Assembly: GCA_018398805.1 (NCBI GenBank)
Contig: JAGFBZ010000934.1
Location: forward strand, 558,001-622,000
Source of the DNA: Hirundichthys speculiger
Taxonomy: Eukaryota > Chordata > Actinopteri > Beloniformes > Exocoetidae
Reading direction: 5' to 3'
Length of the DNA stretch: 64,000 nt
Below are positions 45,260 to 57,681 of this stretch, piece by piece. The notes beneath the pieces are model-generated. The model worked only from the letters and a program-made list of their open reading frames with translations. It made no database searches and had not been told where the DNA came from. The position numbers and the translations under genes are program-made. Every line of letters starts with the position of its first letter. The stretch's first letter is position 1.

Positions 45260-48063
45260 TTTGATAACAGACTCACCCCGGCTACTTCCACTAATAACAT
45301 CAAATCCCATTCTGACAAGACATTTCACCCCCAGCAAAGCAAACACCTTTCCTCCACACTTCCGCTCATTGGTGCACTGTACTTGGAGAGATGATCCACC
45401 GAACAATTAAGGTGACAGACACCTCCATTCTCAGTCATTCAGAAATTGAAAGTCAGAGAAAAGTCACCAAAAGGCGCACGTCTTATCCGACTAGCCTGTT
45501 TAAAGGAAGAACAAAAGGTCTTTCTCCTTCATTTCCCATTAACCTCGATGCTCCTCCACACACAGGAAACACTGCAACCTCAGTGGCCCATGTCACATAT
45601 CTCATCCGGCTGTGAGGGCCGCTTCCTATGGGGGATGGTGACATTCAATATGGGGGTTTTCTATCTAGCCGTAGTCCTTGACAGATAAAAGGTGGGTGTT
45701 GATATTTGTCCCGGCTCTCACTGATACCATGTGGATACACTCTTGATAAGCACGGAGCTGCAAAGACACTGATGAACTCTGGGAGGGGAACTGACAAGCT
45801 TTGCAAGTGGATAACATCGTAAGGAGAAGCAGGCTGTTATGGTCTGGATTAGATTTTTGATTGTGCGATGCAGGTGGGTTCACGCCAAGCCGAAATACAT
45901 CACCGCACTCGGCATTGTCTGAATTCAATACCAGACACGGTGCAGCGTTTTTTCCATGAGCTATAATCACATTTGAACGCTTTCTAGTTTCTCATTGAGA
46001 TTTGCTCATATGCAGCCGACTTCACCGATATTCATTTATTTCAGCTTCCTTTCTTGTGGACTTCCAGTAATCCACTGAGTCCCACTCACCTCCCTATTTG
46101 AATGCAATGAAAATGAGACACGACTGGAAAGAAGCTGATGATTTATAAATATGAGACAAAAGAAAAGACTCGCTTTTTATTCGTTTTTTTCCTGGACTGC
46201 CTAGTTCTTCCCATTATACCACAGCACATGAAAACTTAACAGGAGGAAAACCTGTTGTAGAAGGAAAAGCTTTTCAAGTAAACAAGTGAGCATCCGTGAA
46301 TGTTTAATTAATCAGCAGCGACAAAAGGGAACAACAATCAACAAAGAGATACCGTTTCCCATTTCTTATGCATTACTCTCGCTGGAAAATCACAGAGCGC
46401 TGTCATCTTACACTTTACCCTCAACTTGCTCTATATGGTTATCCCTGCACTGCACTGACAAAACCCTCTGAGAGCCACAGTGCTCCTCAGCTGAGATCCA
46501 AAGGAGGGAGCAGCGGGGATCATGTAACGGAGTTCAGACAAGAAGATTCACTGTTCTTCTGTGTTTACATGGATTCATTTTCAGAGTCTTTTGCTCCTTT
46601 TTTTGCTTCCATCGCAGCAGCAAATAAGAATGAGCTCCAGTCGTCATGAGTTGCTGAAGCTGCAGTAAGCCATCACTGCCTCAAAGAACCGATGTAAAGG
46701 CTACATCTTACAGATGGGATTTAGCAAACAGATTCCATAACATACCTAACACCATCTGCCCTGGTATGTTGTGTCAGCTTCTTGACAGGTAACAAGAGGC
46801 AGCTCGATGAGGATACACAATAACAAGCGCCTACCGCCGAGCAACGATCCCCTCCCCTTTTCCTACTCACTTTTTCTCCTAAACACTTTTCTACAAGACT
46901 CCTGCTGCTCTTGGGTCAGTAGTGAGGTTCCCCTGAAGACAAAACATGGTGAAGATGCACTGACAGTCTTCTGCCGGTGCTGGCTGAACATACTCTGCAC
47001 TTCAAATGCGCCAATGAAGGAAGAAGGAGAAAATATTAATAGATTAGTATATGGCACAGTGAAAAGTATTTGCAGTAAAACTAGCTCCCAGAGATACAAT
47101 GAACATGATGGCAGTGGGAGACTGAGAGACTCAAGAATGTGATGGCAAAAGTGTAAATGATAGAGTGACTGAGCAACCTCTAAAAAGTTTATTTGTGTCA
47201 GTTTGCGTTAGTCAGCTTCAGCATTAACTTCAGTTACCTTCATTTCAGTGTTCGGTTAGTTTTAGGCTTCTGTCAGCTGGAATTGAATGTTAAGTTGTAT
47301 AGATGTTCTATTTGTAGACACTTTCACACAGAAACGGTACCCACTAGAGATCCCCTCTTCATTCAACCATCACTCTCCAGCTGTGCATCCCACAAAAAGG
47401 CATTTTCTTTTCTCCAGTCCGTGTTTTCTTAGAGTATTATGAAATTCCAAAATATGAAGTATTTTCCTCAACTTTGAGCTTTCACAGCTATCAACAAGCC
47501 CCTAATGTCTCTGGCACATGCATGTGTCAGGTGGTGCAGAGTAAAGCAGTGTTTAAGTTTCTACCTGATTGTTCCAGTGGGATGCACAGCATTGCTGGGA
47601 AACTTTGCTGTCATTGCTGGCATGCGACAATGTCTGTGGCTTGAGCAGGGAGACCTTGGGCTGTGCAGGTTGTGGCTTCTCCAGGTTTCAAAGAATAACA
47701 CGTTTACTTGTTCACTGAGTAGCTTGTGCCATAGTTTGAGTGAAAAAATATGCAATATGGCCACTCTAACCAGTGGTGAAACGTAAACCTTGTTTTCTTT
47801 TTGACCACACATCATCTTTAGCGTGCTTGTTGCAATGACTATGAATTGTGACTGTAGATCTGAATGCTGATGTCGGTAGATCTCTCACCATCCCTGTGAT
47901 GAGCTGATATCTTCTAGGAGTTTGTGGGCACCCTTGCATCCCTGTTGCATGTTGCCACGGTACTCATTTCTGCCTCTCTTTTGTACCTCTCAACGTGGAA
48001 CGGAGGTATAATAGTGGCAGAACGCAATGAAAGCACTACAAGGTGGAATAAAGGCACTCACGG

Positions 48064-49102
48064 TAGAGGTCTTCAGAACGACCTGAAAACCTGAGGTTCC
48101 GACCTGACCCGAATCGGGTCTCTGGTCCATTCAAAAGACGTGACTCGGGGTTCGGGTTGAAATCACTACAGTTAGTCTCAGGTCCGGTCGGTGCTCTCTG
48201 ACAGGCTGGGTCCGTGTTTACTCGAGAGAGCTAAAGATATTGGCGGTGGCAGCTAATGTCAGGACTCATGCCACGTTAATTAATAATCATTTAACTGCCT
48301 GTTTGTCATTAAACAATCGTGTTGCCGTAGCATGTTAATTCAATTCAATTCAATTCAATTTTATTTATATAGCGTCTGTTACAATGACAATTGTCTCTAG
48401 GCACTTTACAGAGATCCAGAGCATGACCCCCGAGCAAATATCATTAACTAAGATTATATCATTAAATCCAATCAATGATAAATGATAATGGCAAGTAAAA
48501 AAAACTCCCATGTAGGGAGAAAAAAAACCTTTATACCAAACAGTGGCAAGGAAAAACTCCACTTTAAGAGGAAGAAACCTTCCTGCCGAAGGTCCCCCCA
48601 TGTTATTGCATACCGTGTTATTACCGGTATGCACGGCAGCTGTAAAGCACAACGGATCTCCAACATGACAACGCTTCATGAGAGAACATATTCACGACAC
48701 GTCCTGACCGGTGTAGGCTATTAGCGTTAGCAGTTGCTACCAATAGCATCTGTTTCCACAAAGAAAATAACGATGTCGATTTATTGTTGTTTACATCACG
48801 TAGCCTATGTAGCAACTGAACCAGGTAGAAGAAGACAACTTTAGGTAAGAAAATCAAGTTTTATTCAACGCTAGACAACTTTTAACATGAGCAACTATGG
48901 GCTGGATTGTCTCGGTTCTATTCGGGTAACTCGGTCTGTTCATGGTCGGAAACTAAAGACTTCCGTTGGGTCGGTTCCGGGTCCAAATATTGTGGGTCCA
49001 TTCGGATTCGGACCCCCGGACTTATGATAATAGCTCGGGTCGGGTCGAATTTTCACAGGTTCATTCGGGTTCGGGTCCATGAAAGACCCGTGAAGACCTC
49101 TA
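48064..49102. mobile_element. hAT-like non-autonomous element (~1.04 kb)
   Basis: Terminal inverted repeats TAGAGGTCTTCA at 48064-48075 and its complement TGAAGACCTCTA at 49091-49102. They are followed inward by CGGGT-rich subterminal sequence (repeated CGGGTC/GACCCG motifs on both sides). Flanking 8-mers ACTCACGG (48056-48063) and ACCCACGT (49103-49110) match at 6 of 8 positions, fitting an aged hAT-type duplication. A retroposon (48338-48598) is nested inside, which leaves about 770 bp of element. No transposase frame is present. Confidence 0.85.
48338..48598 (-). mobile_element. Teleost retroposon with (AATTC)n tail, copy 2, complete 7-bp duplication
   Basis: Same family as 14420-14600 but longer. 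It starts with the pentanucleotide tail on the left, contains CTCTAGGCACTTTACAGAG, and reaches a head with GAAGAAACCTTCCTGCCGAA. Direct repeats CATGTTA at 48331-48337 and 48599-48605 are exact and define the insertion into the hAT-like element. The tail on the left places the unit on the minus strand. Confidence 0.85.
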
Positions 49103-49593
49103 ACCCACGTTAATGCTAGTGTAAAACAGGAAAGAAGGGTAAAAGGATGTATTTGATGGGGTTGTTGGGTAGTGAACCAAGACCACCTTGTCTCGCACCC
49201 CGGGAAGCCCCAACGATTACGGAACTGTACGACCGGCACAGAGGTTAAGCCAGCGGGATGCAATACTTACAAAGACCTCCTACCAAACACTCACAAAGAT
49301 CTCTTGGGCAGACCTGCATGTGGATCTGCGTCACACCCAACACACAAAGCTGCATCTGTTCGCAGGAAGATGCTTGACAACCCCCTGCTGTGGTTTAGCA
49401 AAGCTAACATGGGACAACACTGATCTCTGTGGGAGTTCACAAGATTTCACTATGTCTTTGTACATGTACTATAATTTAGTGTGTTCAGTAAAATGAAGTT
49501 TGCTATATCGGTAACTCCATATCATAAGACAACAACCAGGAAACAGAAAATGCGTAGCATAGCACCCGAAGAGAAACTGCCAACCACAGATCC

Positions 49594-49839
49594 TGTCATG
49601 GTCTGGGGCAGCCATGACAGCCATTTTGGGTTTTTCTTTTTTGTGTTAAGTTGGCGTTTCTTGTTACGTAGGTCTCCTTTTCATGTTCAGTTGTTTTTCT
49701 TCTCATGCCCGGTCCGTGTCTCCTCGTGCCCCGTGAGTGTCTTCTGTCCTTTTTTACCCCTGGATTTGTTTTTGAAAATACATTTCCTTTTTTGCACTCC
49801 TGCGCTTGGGTCCTCCATTTTCTGCCTCAAAACCTGACA
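49594..49839 (+). mobile_element. Solo LTR (246 bp) with 5-bp target duplication
   Basis: Begins TGTCATGGTCTGGGGCAGCC and ends GCCTCAAAACCTGACA, with TGTCA/TGACA terminal inverted repeats and the TG...CA ends of retrotransposon LTRs. The pentamer GATCC occurs on both sides (49589-49593 and 49840-49844) as an exact target site duplication. No internal region or second LTR is adjacent, so it is a solo LTR from homologous recombination. The 118-residue frame crossing it (49481-49837) shows no domain. Orientation is assumed, not shown. Confidence 0.75.
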
Positions 49840-51513
49840 GATCCATGCCATGGGCAAACTGTGTGCATCAGTGATTGTTACTGTGAATGTAATCTGATTT
49901 GTCATTGTTTAAGAGGCATGTGAAACATTATTTCGATAAAATTTTCCCAAACCTCTCGGACAAAGGGCAATTGATAGCTGCTCCAGCAAATATAATAAAC
50001 AAGATGCCCCCTCACCTGGTAGGACTATATAAATAGAAAGTTTTCCTCGAGCCTTGCTCTCGTTTTTGCATACCTTGTATTTTTGCTCCTCTTGTGTTTT
50101 TGTGGCCCTTCATTTTTGATCTGTTAATCTTCTTTATTCTTTTGAATGCTTCACCAACTCCTGCGATACCTTATAAGTTTTTTGCACAGTTTTTATTTTG
50201 TTTCTTTTACCGATAAAAGCTCAGTTTTTATTCTTTTTTAGTTTAGCTTAACTTTCCTTTGTCCAGTTGTCAACGTTCTTTGTTTTTTTTTTTTTTGTTC
50301 TGCGGGTAACCTTGCTTTTCTTTTATTCCTTTTGAACTACCTTTTCTCAGTAACCAAGTTGGTCTCCAAGTTTTGCCAGTTCCCTGCGGACCTGGGTATG
50401 ACAGACGCCACCAGTACAACCCCAGGAGCATCGCTGGACCAGGGGATTCGTCCATAGTCCAGCATCCATAACTTCGAGTCTCAGTCCAGACCACCTGAAG
50501 CTGGTTCTGGAACACGCTGGATCAACTGTGATAACCTGCAGCCAGTCACATGACCCGCTTCACTGAGTAGGCTCTATTCTGCTCTCCTTAATTTATTCTG
50601 GTGTCTCAAGTCAGGTAGTACTCAAAGGCAACAATTAATTACCTTTGGCTTCTTTAAGAAAGTTCAGTTAATACTTGGTTTAACCCCCCCCACCCCCCCG
50701 ACAAGGTCCCCAGGTCACTATCTGAAATTGATCAGTCAACTGCAAAAGAGAAATAGCACAAATGCAATTATTACCTGTTCATTAACTTCAGCTACAGTAA
50801 TAAATGTGTAAATTCCATCTGACTCTCTTGTCTTCAGTGAGAATAGTGAAATGTACAGTCACTACTCGAGCTTTGTAATCGATAATAATATTGATCTTTT
50901 TTTTTATGATTAGTTCACGTAATGAGCTTGGTGCCTTGAAGAAGTTAACCATAATTCATACAACAAAAGTCATAGAACAAATTCCAAATGTATATCTGCT
51001 ACAGCTGTAAAAGCAGAAATCCCACTTTATGTTATTGTTGCAAAAACATGTTTAGTATTATCTAATCCAAAAGTCTTGATTGACCAATATTAATATACAT
51101 TTTGACTGCTCAGTCCTCAGTTGTCATCAATCTTACAGTACACACCTGCCTAGAGAAATGGTAAACCTTTCAACATGGTCACATGTGCAGCCACATGTCT
51201 TGATTCTGCTGTTGCTTGTCTAAAAGTCAAAGGAGTTTCATTTACTATTGTGAGAGAAGCTTAGCATTGCATTTCTGGCTTTACTTTTTTTTTTGTGAAA
51301 CTCAAAATTGGATTGTTGTTTAGCTCATGTTCTGCATGCTGTTTATTTGTTTGTCTCTGAGCTGAGCCCTTTGGGCCCTTCCTCAAGTGATGCTGACACT
51401 ACTGTGAGATTGTGAGGAAATCCCAGTGATTTGATTTTACATTTTTGTATTTTTCATTGCCAAACTGCTCATAGCAGATAAGGATGTAAACAGGCACGCT
51501 CGTTTCCTCCTCT

Positions 51514-51810
51514 TCATCCATACATCCATTGTCTGCATCTGGTTATTCGGATCTAGGAGTCATGGGGATCTGCAGAAGCCTATCCCAGCTCTCTTTGGAT
51601 GAAAGGCAGGGGTACACCCAGAACAGGTCGCCAGTCTTACCGCAGGGCCACATGTAGACAAATAACCACACACACCAATCCAACTGACATACATGCACGT
51701 ACAGACTGTGGGAGGAAGTTGGAGTACCTGGAGAAAAACCCACACAAGCACTGGTAGAACATGGAAACTGCACAGAAAAGCCCCTGGCGAGTTTTCAACC
51801 AGTAGCCTTC
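51514..51810 (-). mobile_element. CCATCC-tail SINE, degraded
   Basis: Collinear with the SINE at 18645-19020: tail TCCATACATCCATTGTCTGC, body GGGTACACCCAGAACAGGTC and GACTGTGGGAGGAAG, and a trace of the B-box region at AGTTTTCAACCAGTAGCC. The tRNA-like head beyond about 51810 is missing. It lies 120 bp from the EC1 exon, on its 3' (donor) side. Confidence 0.8.
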
Positions 51811-51929
51811 ACCTTCCTTATTAAATTTACTCATTATTTTTTTTTTGCAATAGTCGATTAGACAACCGCCATCTTGGAAATCTCCCACACTGATTGGGTC
51901 AAAATGCATGCTGTGATAGTGGAACTTAC

Positions 51930-52225
51930 CAACAGCAAGACATTTCAGGAACAGATGCGATGTAAGGGCCTTCAATGAACTGCGGCGGATTGTCATTTAT
52001 GTCCTGGACTTTAATGATGAACTCGGACGGCGGCTCCAAAGGTTGGTTCGTCTCAGCATTAACAACCTGAGCTGTTAATGTGTACTCGGCCTTCTCCTCA
52101 CGGTCCAGCCTCTTCATGGCATGGATGTCACCAGTTAACTCGTTGATGGCGAAGATGGTGCCTGCCCCGTCACCGTCGAGGACATATTTGATCTTCTTAT
52201 TGCCCACATCCAGGTCTGTGTGTAG
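51930..52225 (-). CDS. cdh8: Cadherin-8-like, EC1 exon (296 bp, apparent +1 frameshift at its end)
   Basis: Coding exon for most of EC1, the adhesive N-terminal repeat. The acceptor CTTTTAATTGCAG precedes a phase-0 start, [20 protein letters not shown]. It continues [20 protein letters not shown], then LDRE, the [19 protein letters not shown] linker and [22 protein letters not shown] and [14 protein letters not shown] features are closest to CDH8 as remembered, with CDH11 and CDH24 as relatives. Family exons are 295 bp and end in phase 1. Here, after PEMS there are 8 bases (TGCTGTTG) instead of 7 before donor GTAAGTTCC, so splicing to the next exon would shift frame and reach a stop in it. 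Removing one T would give an Ala-Val-Gly junction. A weak in-frame donor GTTGGT four bases upstream is an alternative. Confidence 0.93.
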
Positions 52226-55200
52226 CTGCAATTAAAAGAGGAGACAAGATAACTGATCATGTTAAAAGCTGCTCCAGAGTCCTTAGTTTCAACTGGGTAG
52301 ACACATATTATAGGGTTCAATGAATGCAAGTTTATATGCTCAGAAGATTGAAGAGGTTCTTACCATCCAAACGCTGATAAGTGTACAACGTGGCCATAAT
52401 GTGTGGTTGTTGCCACTGCACTTTGCTGAGAGTAGCGTAGCACAGATACTAAACGTGGCTCAACATAGTCTACACTTCACTAAATGAGGACCACTGGGAA
52501 CAATAAGTTTATAAGTAGCATAGGAAATGGACCATAGCCTACATTGTTCCTCATTATACATCACAAATGCATCATGCATGCACACATAGTGAGGTATATT
52601 GCTCCCTACAGTCTGAAATTCGCAGAACGAAGTAGCTGGATGTGCTTTGAGTGGACACTATAAGAGGGTAAGAATAGAAAATCCATAAAATATTTAAAGA
52701 GGAAACTCTGCACCAGATGATTCATTCTCACAAATAACTAGCCCTGAAGTTACTGGACGATGCTGCCTTTTCCTCATTATTTTTGTAATTACAGTTTCAT
52801 TAGTCCACTAAAGCTGCATTACGTGCTAGGCTGAGTGGTGAGATCCCACTCGACACACAGGCTGGTATAACTAATGAGTCTGACAATGCTCCGCAAGGCC
52901 GTTCACAACATCTGCGGCCAGACGGGCGAAAACCTCTGCTGTCGAGATGAAAAGATAAATCGGAAAGGCAGCAAATAACAGTGATGCGGAAAGAAAGAGG
53001 TCAAAGGAGAAAAGAAACAAAGTCGATTTTGATGTGTCAAAAGCAAAGAAGTTTGTTTTTATTCACACAAACAGGCAAAGCACTTCTCCTGCTGTAAGTC
53101 ACCTTTCATATAAGCCTCTTGATCCTTGAGGTGAGTGACTTTCAAAGAGGAGGGGGAGAGGCGACGCTCACAAATCCAGTAATGTTCAGCGCTAACAGCT
53201 GGCAGCCCTCTCCTTTTCCTGCTCCATTTCTGTTAGCATATACTCCTCGCGTGAATCAAAACATCTAAATTCAGCGGCTTTAATTTCATTTCCATCACAG
53301 TGTTTCAGCAGAGACTCCCGTGGGAGCGCAGTTGGGGTGCAATACCAGGCTAGAAAATCCCAACCCCTAAGCCCCCCGCAATGATCTTATAAACCAGCCT
53401 TTATGCTTTCGCTGTCTCCGAGGTGTTGTTTGAAGACACTGACAAAGCACATTCACTTAAATTGTCACACCTTGCACTTTTGTTTTCCTAATTGTGCCAT
53501 CATTTCACATGAATGATGTTGCTCATTAACACAAATGCCTTGCAACATCCTGCACACTGAGAAACTCTATAAATGAGCTCAAATTAATGATGGTCTGGTG
53601 TGTGTTTTTTTTTTTTTTTTTTTTTTTTTTTTAGGGGTGTAGGACACATAATTCCTTCAGCTAAGGATATATGTCTCCATATCATTTTTCCAACACTCAT
53701 TGAACAGTTGGTCTATATTATACATACTGTATTTCTGCAGAGCTGAAGGATTGAGTCTCTGTTTCTAGAAACATGCAGATGAAAACCCAGTGTTTTGGAC
53801 ACAGCTGCTCAGTCAGGATGCATAGCAGGTGGTAGGTGTGTTCGTTATGAGACATTGTCAGTCATGGACGTAAAGTCTCAGAGGTGCTGAGAGTGGTTCG
53901 TACCATACACGGACAAAATATGAAGCTCCTGTACCGTGATCCATTTCCTTAATTTAAAGCAAAACAAGGACAGAATTGTAATTACATTCTATCGATGAAT
54001 TTCGGGGTGAGTAAAAACAGAAATAAATAAATAAATAAATAAAACCATATATATAATCCCAGTTTACTTAACCACAGCAAACAGTTTAGACTGGAAAAGA
54101 ATCGGTCTCTGCTAGTAATGGATCAATCACGCAGGGGTTTTGGAGGCAAAAGAAAAGAGAGAGAGAGAGAGAAAAGGGAAAAGTTGCCTTTAAAGTGGCT
54201 CCAGAAATTGACTGCACAGTCATGAAACAGAACAAGCCTTTGTTTGACGGGAATTTATGAACAACAGGATGATGGAGGCAGCTGGTGAATTGTGACCACG
54301 CTTAATTAAACTGTTTGATGTGTGACTCTTTGACCACTTTAACCATGTCAAAATGATATTAAGGGAAATAGAAAAAATAAAGTTGCCTTCTTCTTATATA
54401 TACATTTATAGCTGAACTAAATAATCTAATGAGAACTCCCAAAAAAACCAGGTAACGAACCTCCAAAAAAAAAAAAAAAAAAAAAAAAATTACAAAAAAA
54501 AGTTTCTTGTTTCCACATTTAAGTACAAAATGTTAAATATTACATTTATTGCTTTTGTGCTGCTCTGTGAGAGTCTTTGTTTTTCATTCTTGAGTGTTTT
54601 TTATGGTCAAATTATCTGATTAAAATATTTACAATTTCATAACAGCAAGAAAAAATGGCTCGCAGTCTAAAAAAGGCAAGAAAGTTGGGGCAAAAACTGT
54701 CATTTTGAGTTAGAAAATGTATTTAAAAGCTACTGCTTGGCAAAACATCAGCACTGGTTTATTGTTGAGAGAACTTTAACAGTCCACTGGTGCAAAATGA
54801 AGAAGCAGACTAAAGAGCCTGGATGTGGGCCGCCGGGTACCAACAAGGATGAGCAGCTCGATGCTGCATGTAGTTCCCTCTCAGCTCTCCACTGCTCTGT
54901 CTTTCCCTTTGGCTTTGGAGAAGACAATGCTTTACACTAAATATTTGACAAGCCCACATCGACATCCGCACAACTTTAATCCATAAGAGGTGTTTAATAT
55001 TAAAAGAAAGCAAGTGATTCTTTGTGCGATGAAGATCTAAAAGAAGGTGAATCCCTGTGGTGCACAAGTATTATTATAGACTTTTATTTTATGGTTTTAT
55101 TTTAATTAAATAGCAGCATGGAAGCTGGGAGAAAAAAAAAAGGATCAGTCCATATCGTCCTCCAAGGTCAAAGTCAGATGTCAGATTGGATTCAGGTGCA

Positions 55201-57166
55201 GGATCTATCCCTCTTCTTTGAGCTGGAGAATCTGCAAATAGTCTCCTGTTCTCAAAATCTGATTATGCTCCACAATGTCCTCTGAAGAGAAATAAATAAA
55301 ACCAAAACACATTTCAGGGAAACTTACTAAAAGCAAGTGTTTTTATTCGCATTGCGACTTTACTTAAAACATTTTATAGCCGTCTAGATGGGTCAATTTC
55401 ACATTACAGTGGGCAACAGACTAAACTCAGTAGCTGAATAGATCTCCTTTACAAAACCACACACCGTGTTCTTTCTTTTGAAATTGAAAAAAAAAAATCA
55501 CACTTTACCAGATACTGATGTTTTTAACTCTAAATTCACAGCCTCAATTCTCAACATTCTTCTAAATGATTTGATCGCCCACTTTGTAGACGGCTTTCAC
55601 ACTGGAGAGCACAAATGGGTATCAGAGTGTACAATGACTGACGGGAACAAAAGAAGAGGAAGAAAGAAAGGAGAAATAAAAAAGAATCCTGTCATAAGTC
55701 CTGGTCATTAAGCGAGTTGCCTGGACAACTAAAACAGCACCAGTGTCATTGACTATAGTCTCCAAGAGACAAGCAGACGGTAGACGACTACACATTAAGG
55801 TGATTACTGTGAACTGCAGCTGGAGTCACAATACACGGATCACATACAGTATTTGAAGCACAGCCTGAATAAAACCCACGATGCACAAGCTGTGTTCATT
55901 CAGTATTTGGTCTGTAACAATCTTCATTGAGATGTCAGCCGTCTGATTGTACAGTCGAGACTGCTCATGACTCGAAGCAGCGCTGAAAAGCTCTGCAGCC
56001 ATCATTCTGTTTAAAACCAAAGAAAACAGTGGTTTTAATATCGTGTGAAACTAAATACAACTAATCATATGGCAGAAACAGAGGTGTCAGTGAGTGCAGT
56101 CAGGCTGGAAAAGTTTTATTGACTCTTTCCTTGCATGGCGCTGGCTGTTGAAAAGACAGACGTCCATATGTTTTGAAGTTACAGCTCAGACTGATGAAGA
56201 AAGCCTTGGATGACTGAAGCAATTTTCCCATGACAGTGCTTGCAAGTACTCGCTGCCAGTACACACACACAAACACACACACAAACACACACACATGTAT
56301 GAACACACCTCCATTTGCCAACTCCAACTCCCAATCAGGGGCTGCATGGGACTGCTTATCCCTTCAGCAGAAGAGGAAATATGTCAGCCCCTGCAGAAGA
56401 TGAGCTTTTATAGCAATAACTTCAACAATCACTGTTTTAATGAGGAAGATTCAACAAACTCTCCTCCCACATACCAGCTCCCAACTGCTCCTTCTTTGGA
56501 CCTGGATTCCTCTCAGCGTTGCCCTGCAGAACAAACTAATGATTTAGCTCCACGTCAGGGCAAAAGCTGGAAAGGACATGTGCTCCTCCTATGAATGTAC
56601 CAGCAGGATGGAAGACGGAGAGGGAGACTGAAGTGAGGAGCACGGAGGAGGAGATGCTGTCACCGTGATGAAGAACAGATTGTACACAGTACGTCACACT
56701 GCCATCTCCAAGATCCACCACCGTTAGTATTTAGTGAAGGTCACGGATTGCTTCTGTTGCCAAATTTAATCTAAAACGATGTTGTCGGTCAGTGGTGGAA
56801 GAAGGTGGTCAAAATGCTTTATTTGTGTAACTGCCATTTAAAATTACACTTTAGTAATTATTGTCAAAGTACAGTATATGAGAAAAAAAAAACATATGTA
56901 TAGCTGTTAGATAGGTATAAATTAGAGTATCAGACACAAATGCTGGTATATCAGCCTGGTCTCACTGTGAAGCTAGAAACAGTCAGAAGAAACACATTTT
57001 TTTTTTCTAAAACCACCCATCATGACTTTCAAATTCAGGTAAGTCGTGAGGATGTTGTTCAGGAGTCCAGTATGTACTGTATTAAGATCAAAAAGAGAAA
57101 GGACTCAAGAAAGGTGAATCCTGGAATGATAATTGCTGTATGTTCCATCAGTGTCAATTCTCTTAT

Positions 57167-57302
57167 GGGGGGGGCAGCTCGGTGGTGGCAGTTTGCACCA
57201 CCGTCCCCTCACAGCTACGATAGAGGGTGTTGGTTTAAATCCCAGCTGCCTTGAGTATTTTAACCTGACTGCAGGAGGGGAGAGTGAGTATGGATGGCTG
57301 TC
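57167..57302 (+). mobile_element. SINE head fragment, plus orientation
   Basis: GGGGCAGCTCGGTGGTGGCA and GTTGGTTTAAATCCCAGCTG are A- and B-box-like blocks matching the head of the CCATCC-tail SINE family. This copy is in the orientation opposite to those at 18645 and 51514. It continues with ACTGCAGGAGGGGAGAGTGA and is truncated before the tail. Confidence 0.6.
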
Positions 57303-57588
57303 ACAGGTCAAGATTCTTAAATGTGCACCAGAATCATATTGTTGTAATACAGTATTCGTTGTAAGACTTCCCCTTCAGGAACTGTGCCTTATGGGTAATC
57401 CTGCCGGGATGCAGTTGTCTGGGGAAGTCAGTTACAAGTCAACAGAGGGAAGCAGCAGAGCAGCTAAAACACGCAATGACAGATGATTAGTTACTAATCA
57501 GCAATTAAGTGTCTTCATAAGCTCAGGTTCCAGGATTCCTGGTTTTTTTAACCATTATGAACTGAAGATGTGTTTGTGTGTGTGTGTG

Positions 57589-57593
<5 letters not shown>

Positions 57594-57677
<84 letters not shown>
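57594..57677 (+). repeat. (TA)n microsatellite, left flank of hAT-like element
   Basis: About 40 TA units with one interruption (TATTATA near 57618). It ends at the terminal repeat of the element starting at 57680. Confidence 0.95.

Positions 57678-57679
<2 letters not shown>

Positions 57680-57681
<2 letters not shown>

Larger units (their letters stand above)
11039..51929 (-). other. cdh8: 40.9-kb cdh8 intron between the EC1 and EC1/EC2 exons
   Basis: Very large intron (donor GTAAGTTCC beside 51930, acceptor ending CACCACAG beside 11038). Cadherin genes of this class are known for long 5' introns. It holds nearly all the mobile elements listed below. Stretches with no element that I can name are roughly 11250-12870, 14765-18630, 19035-19940, 26240-27800, 27890-29235, 33000-34605, 35540-39295, 40110-42830, 45260-48055 and 49845-51510. 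These contain only short ORFs without recognisable domains, homopolymers and short microsatellites. No nested gene on either strand could be supported. Confidence 0.85.

Noticed and set aside
49172..49496. Two overlapping plus-strand frames (83 and 102 residues) between the hAT-like element and the solo LTR
   Set aside because: No domain or start context; the overlap in different frames is typical of chance or of an unrecognised repeat.
50270..50515. Minus-strand 81-residue frame with Trp-rich sequence near a possible LTR-like T-rich region
   Set aside because: No motif recognised. The adjacent T-rich text vaguely resembles retroelement LTRs, but no terminal repeats or duplication were found.
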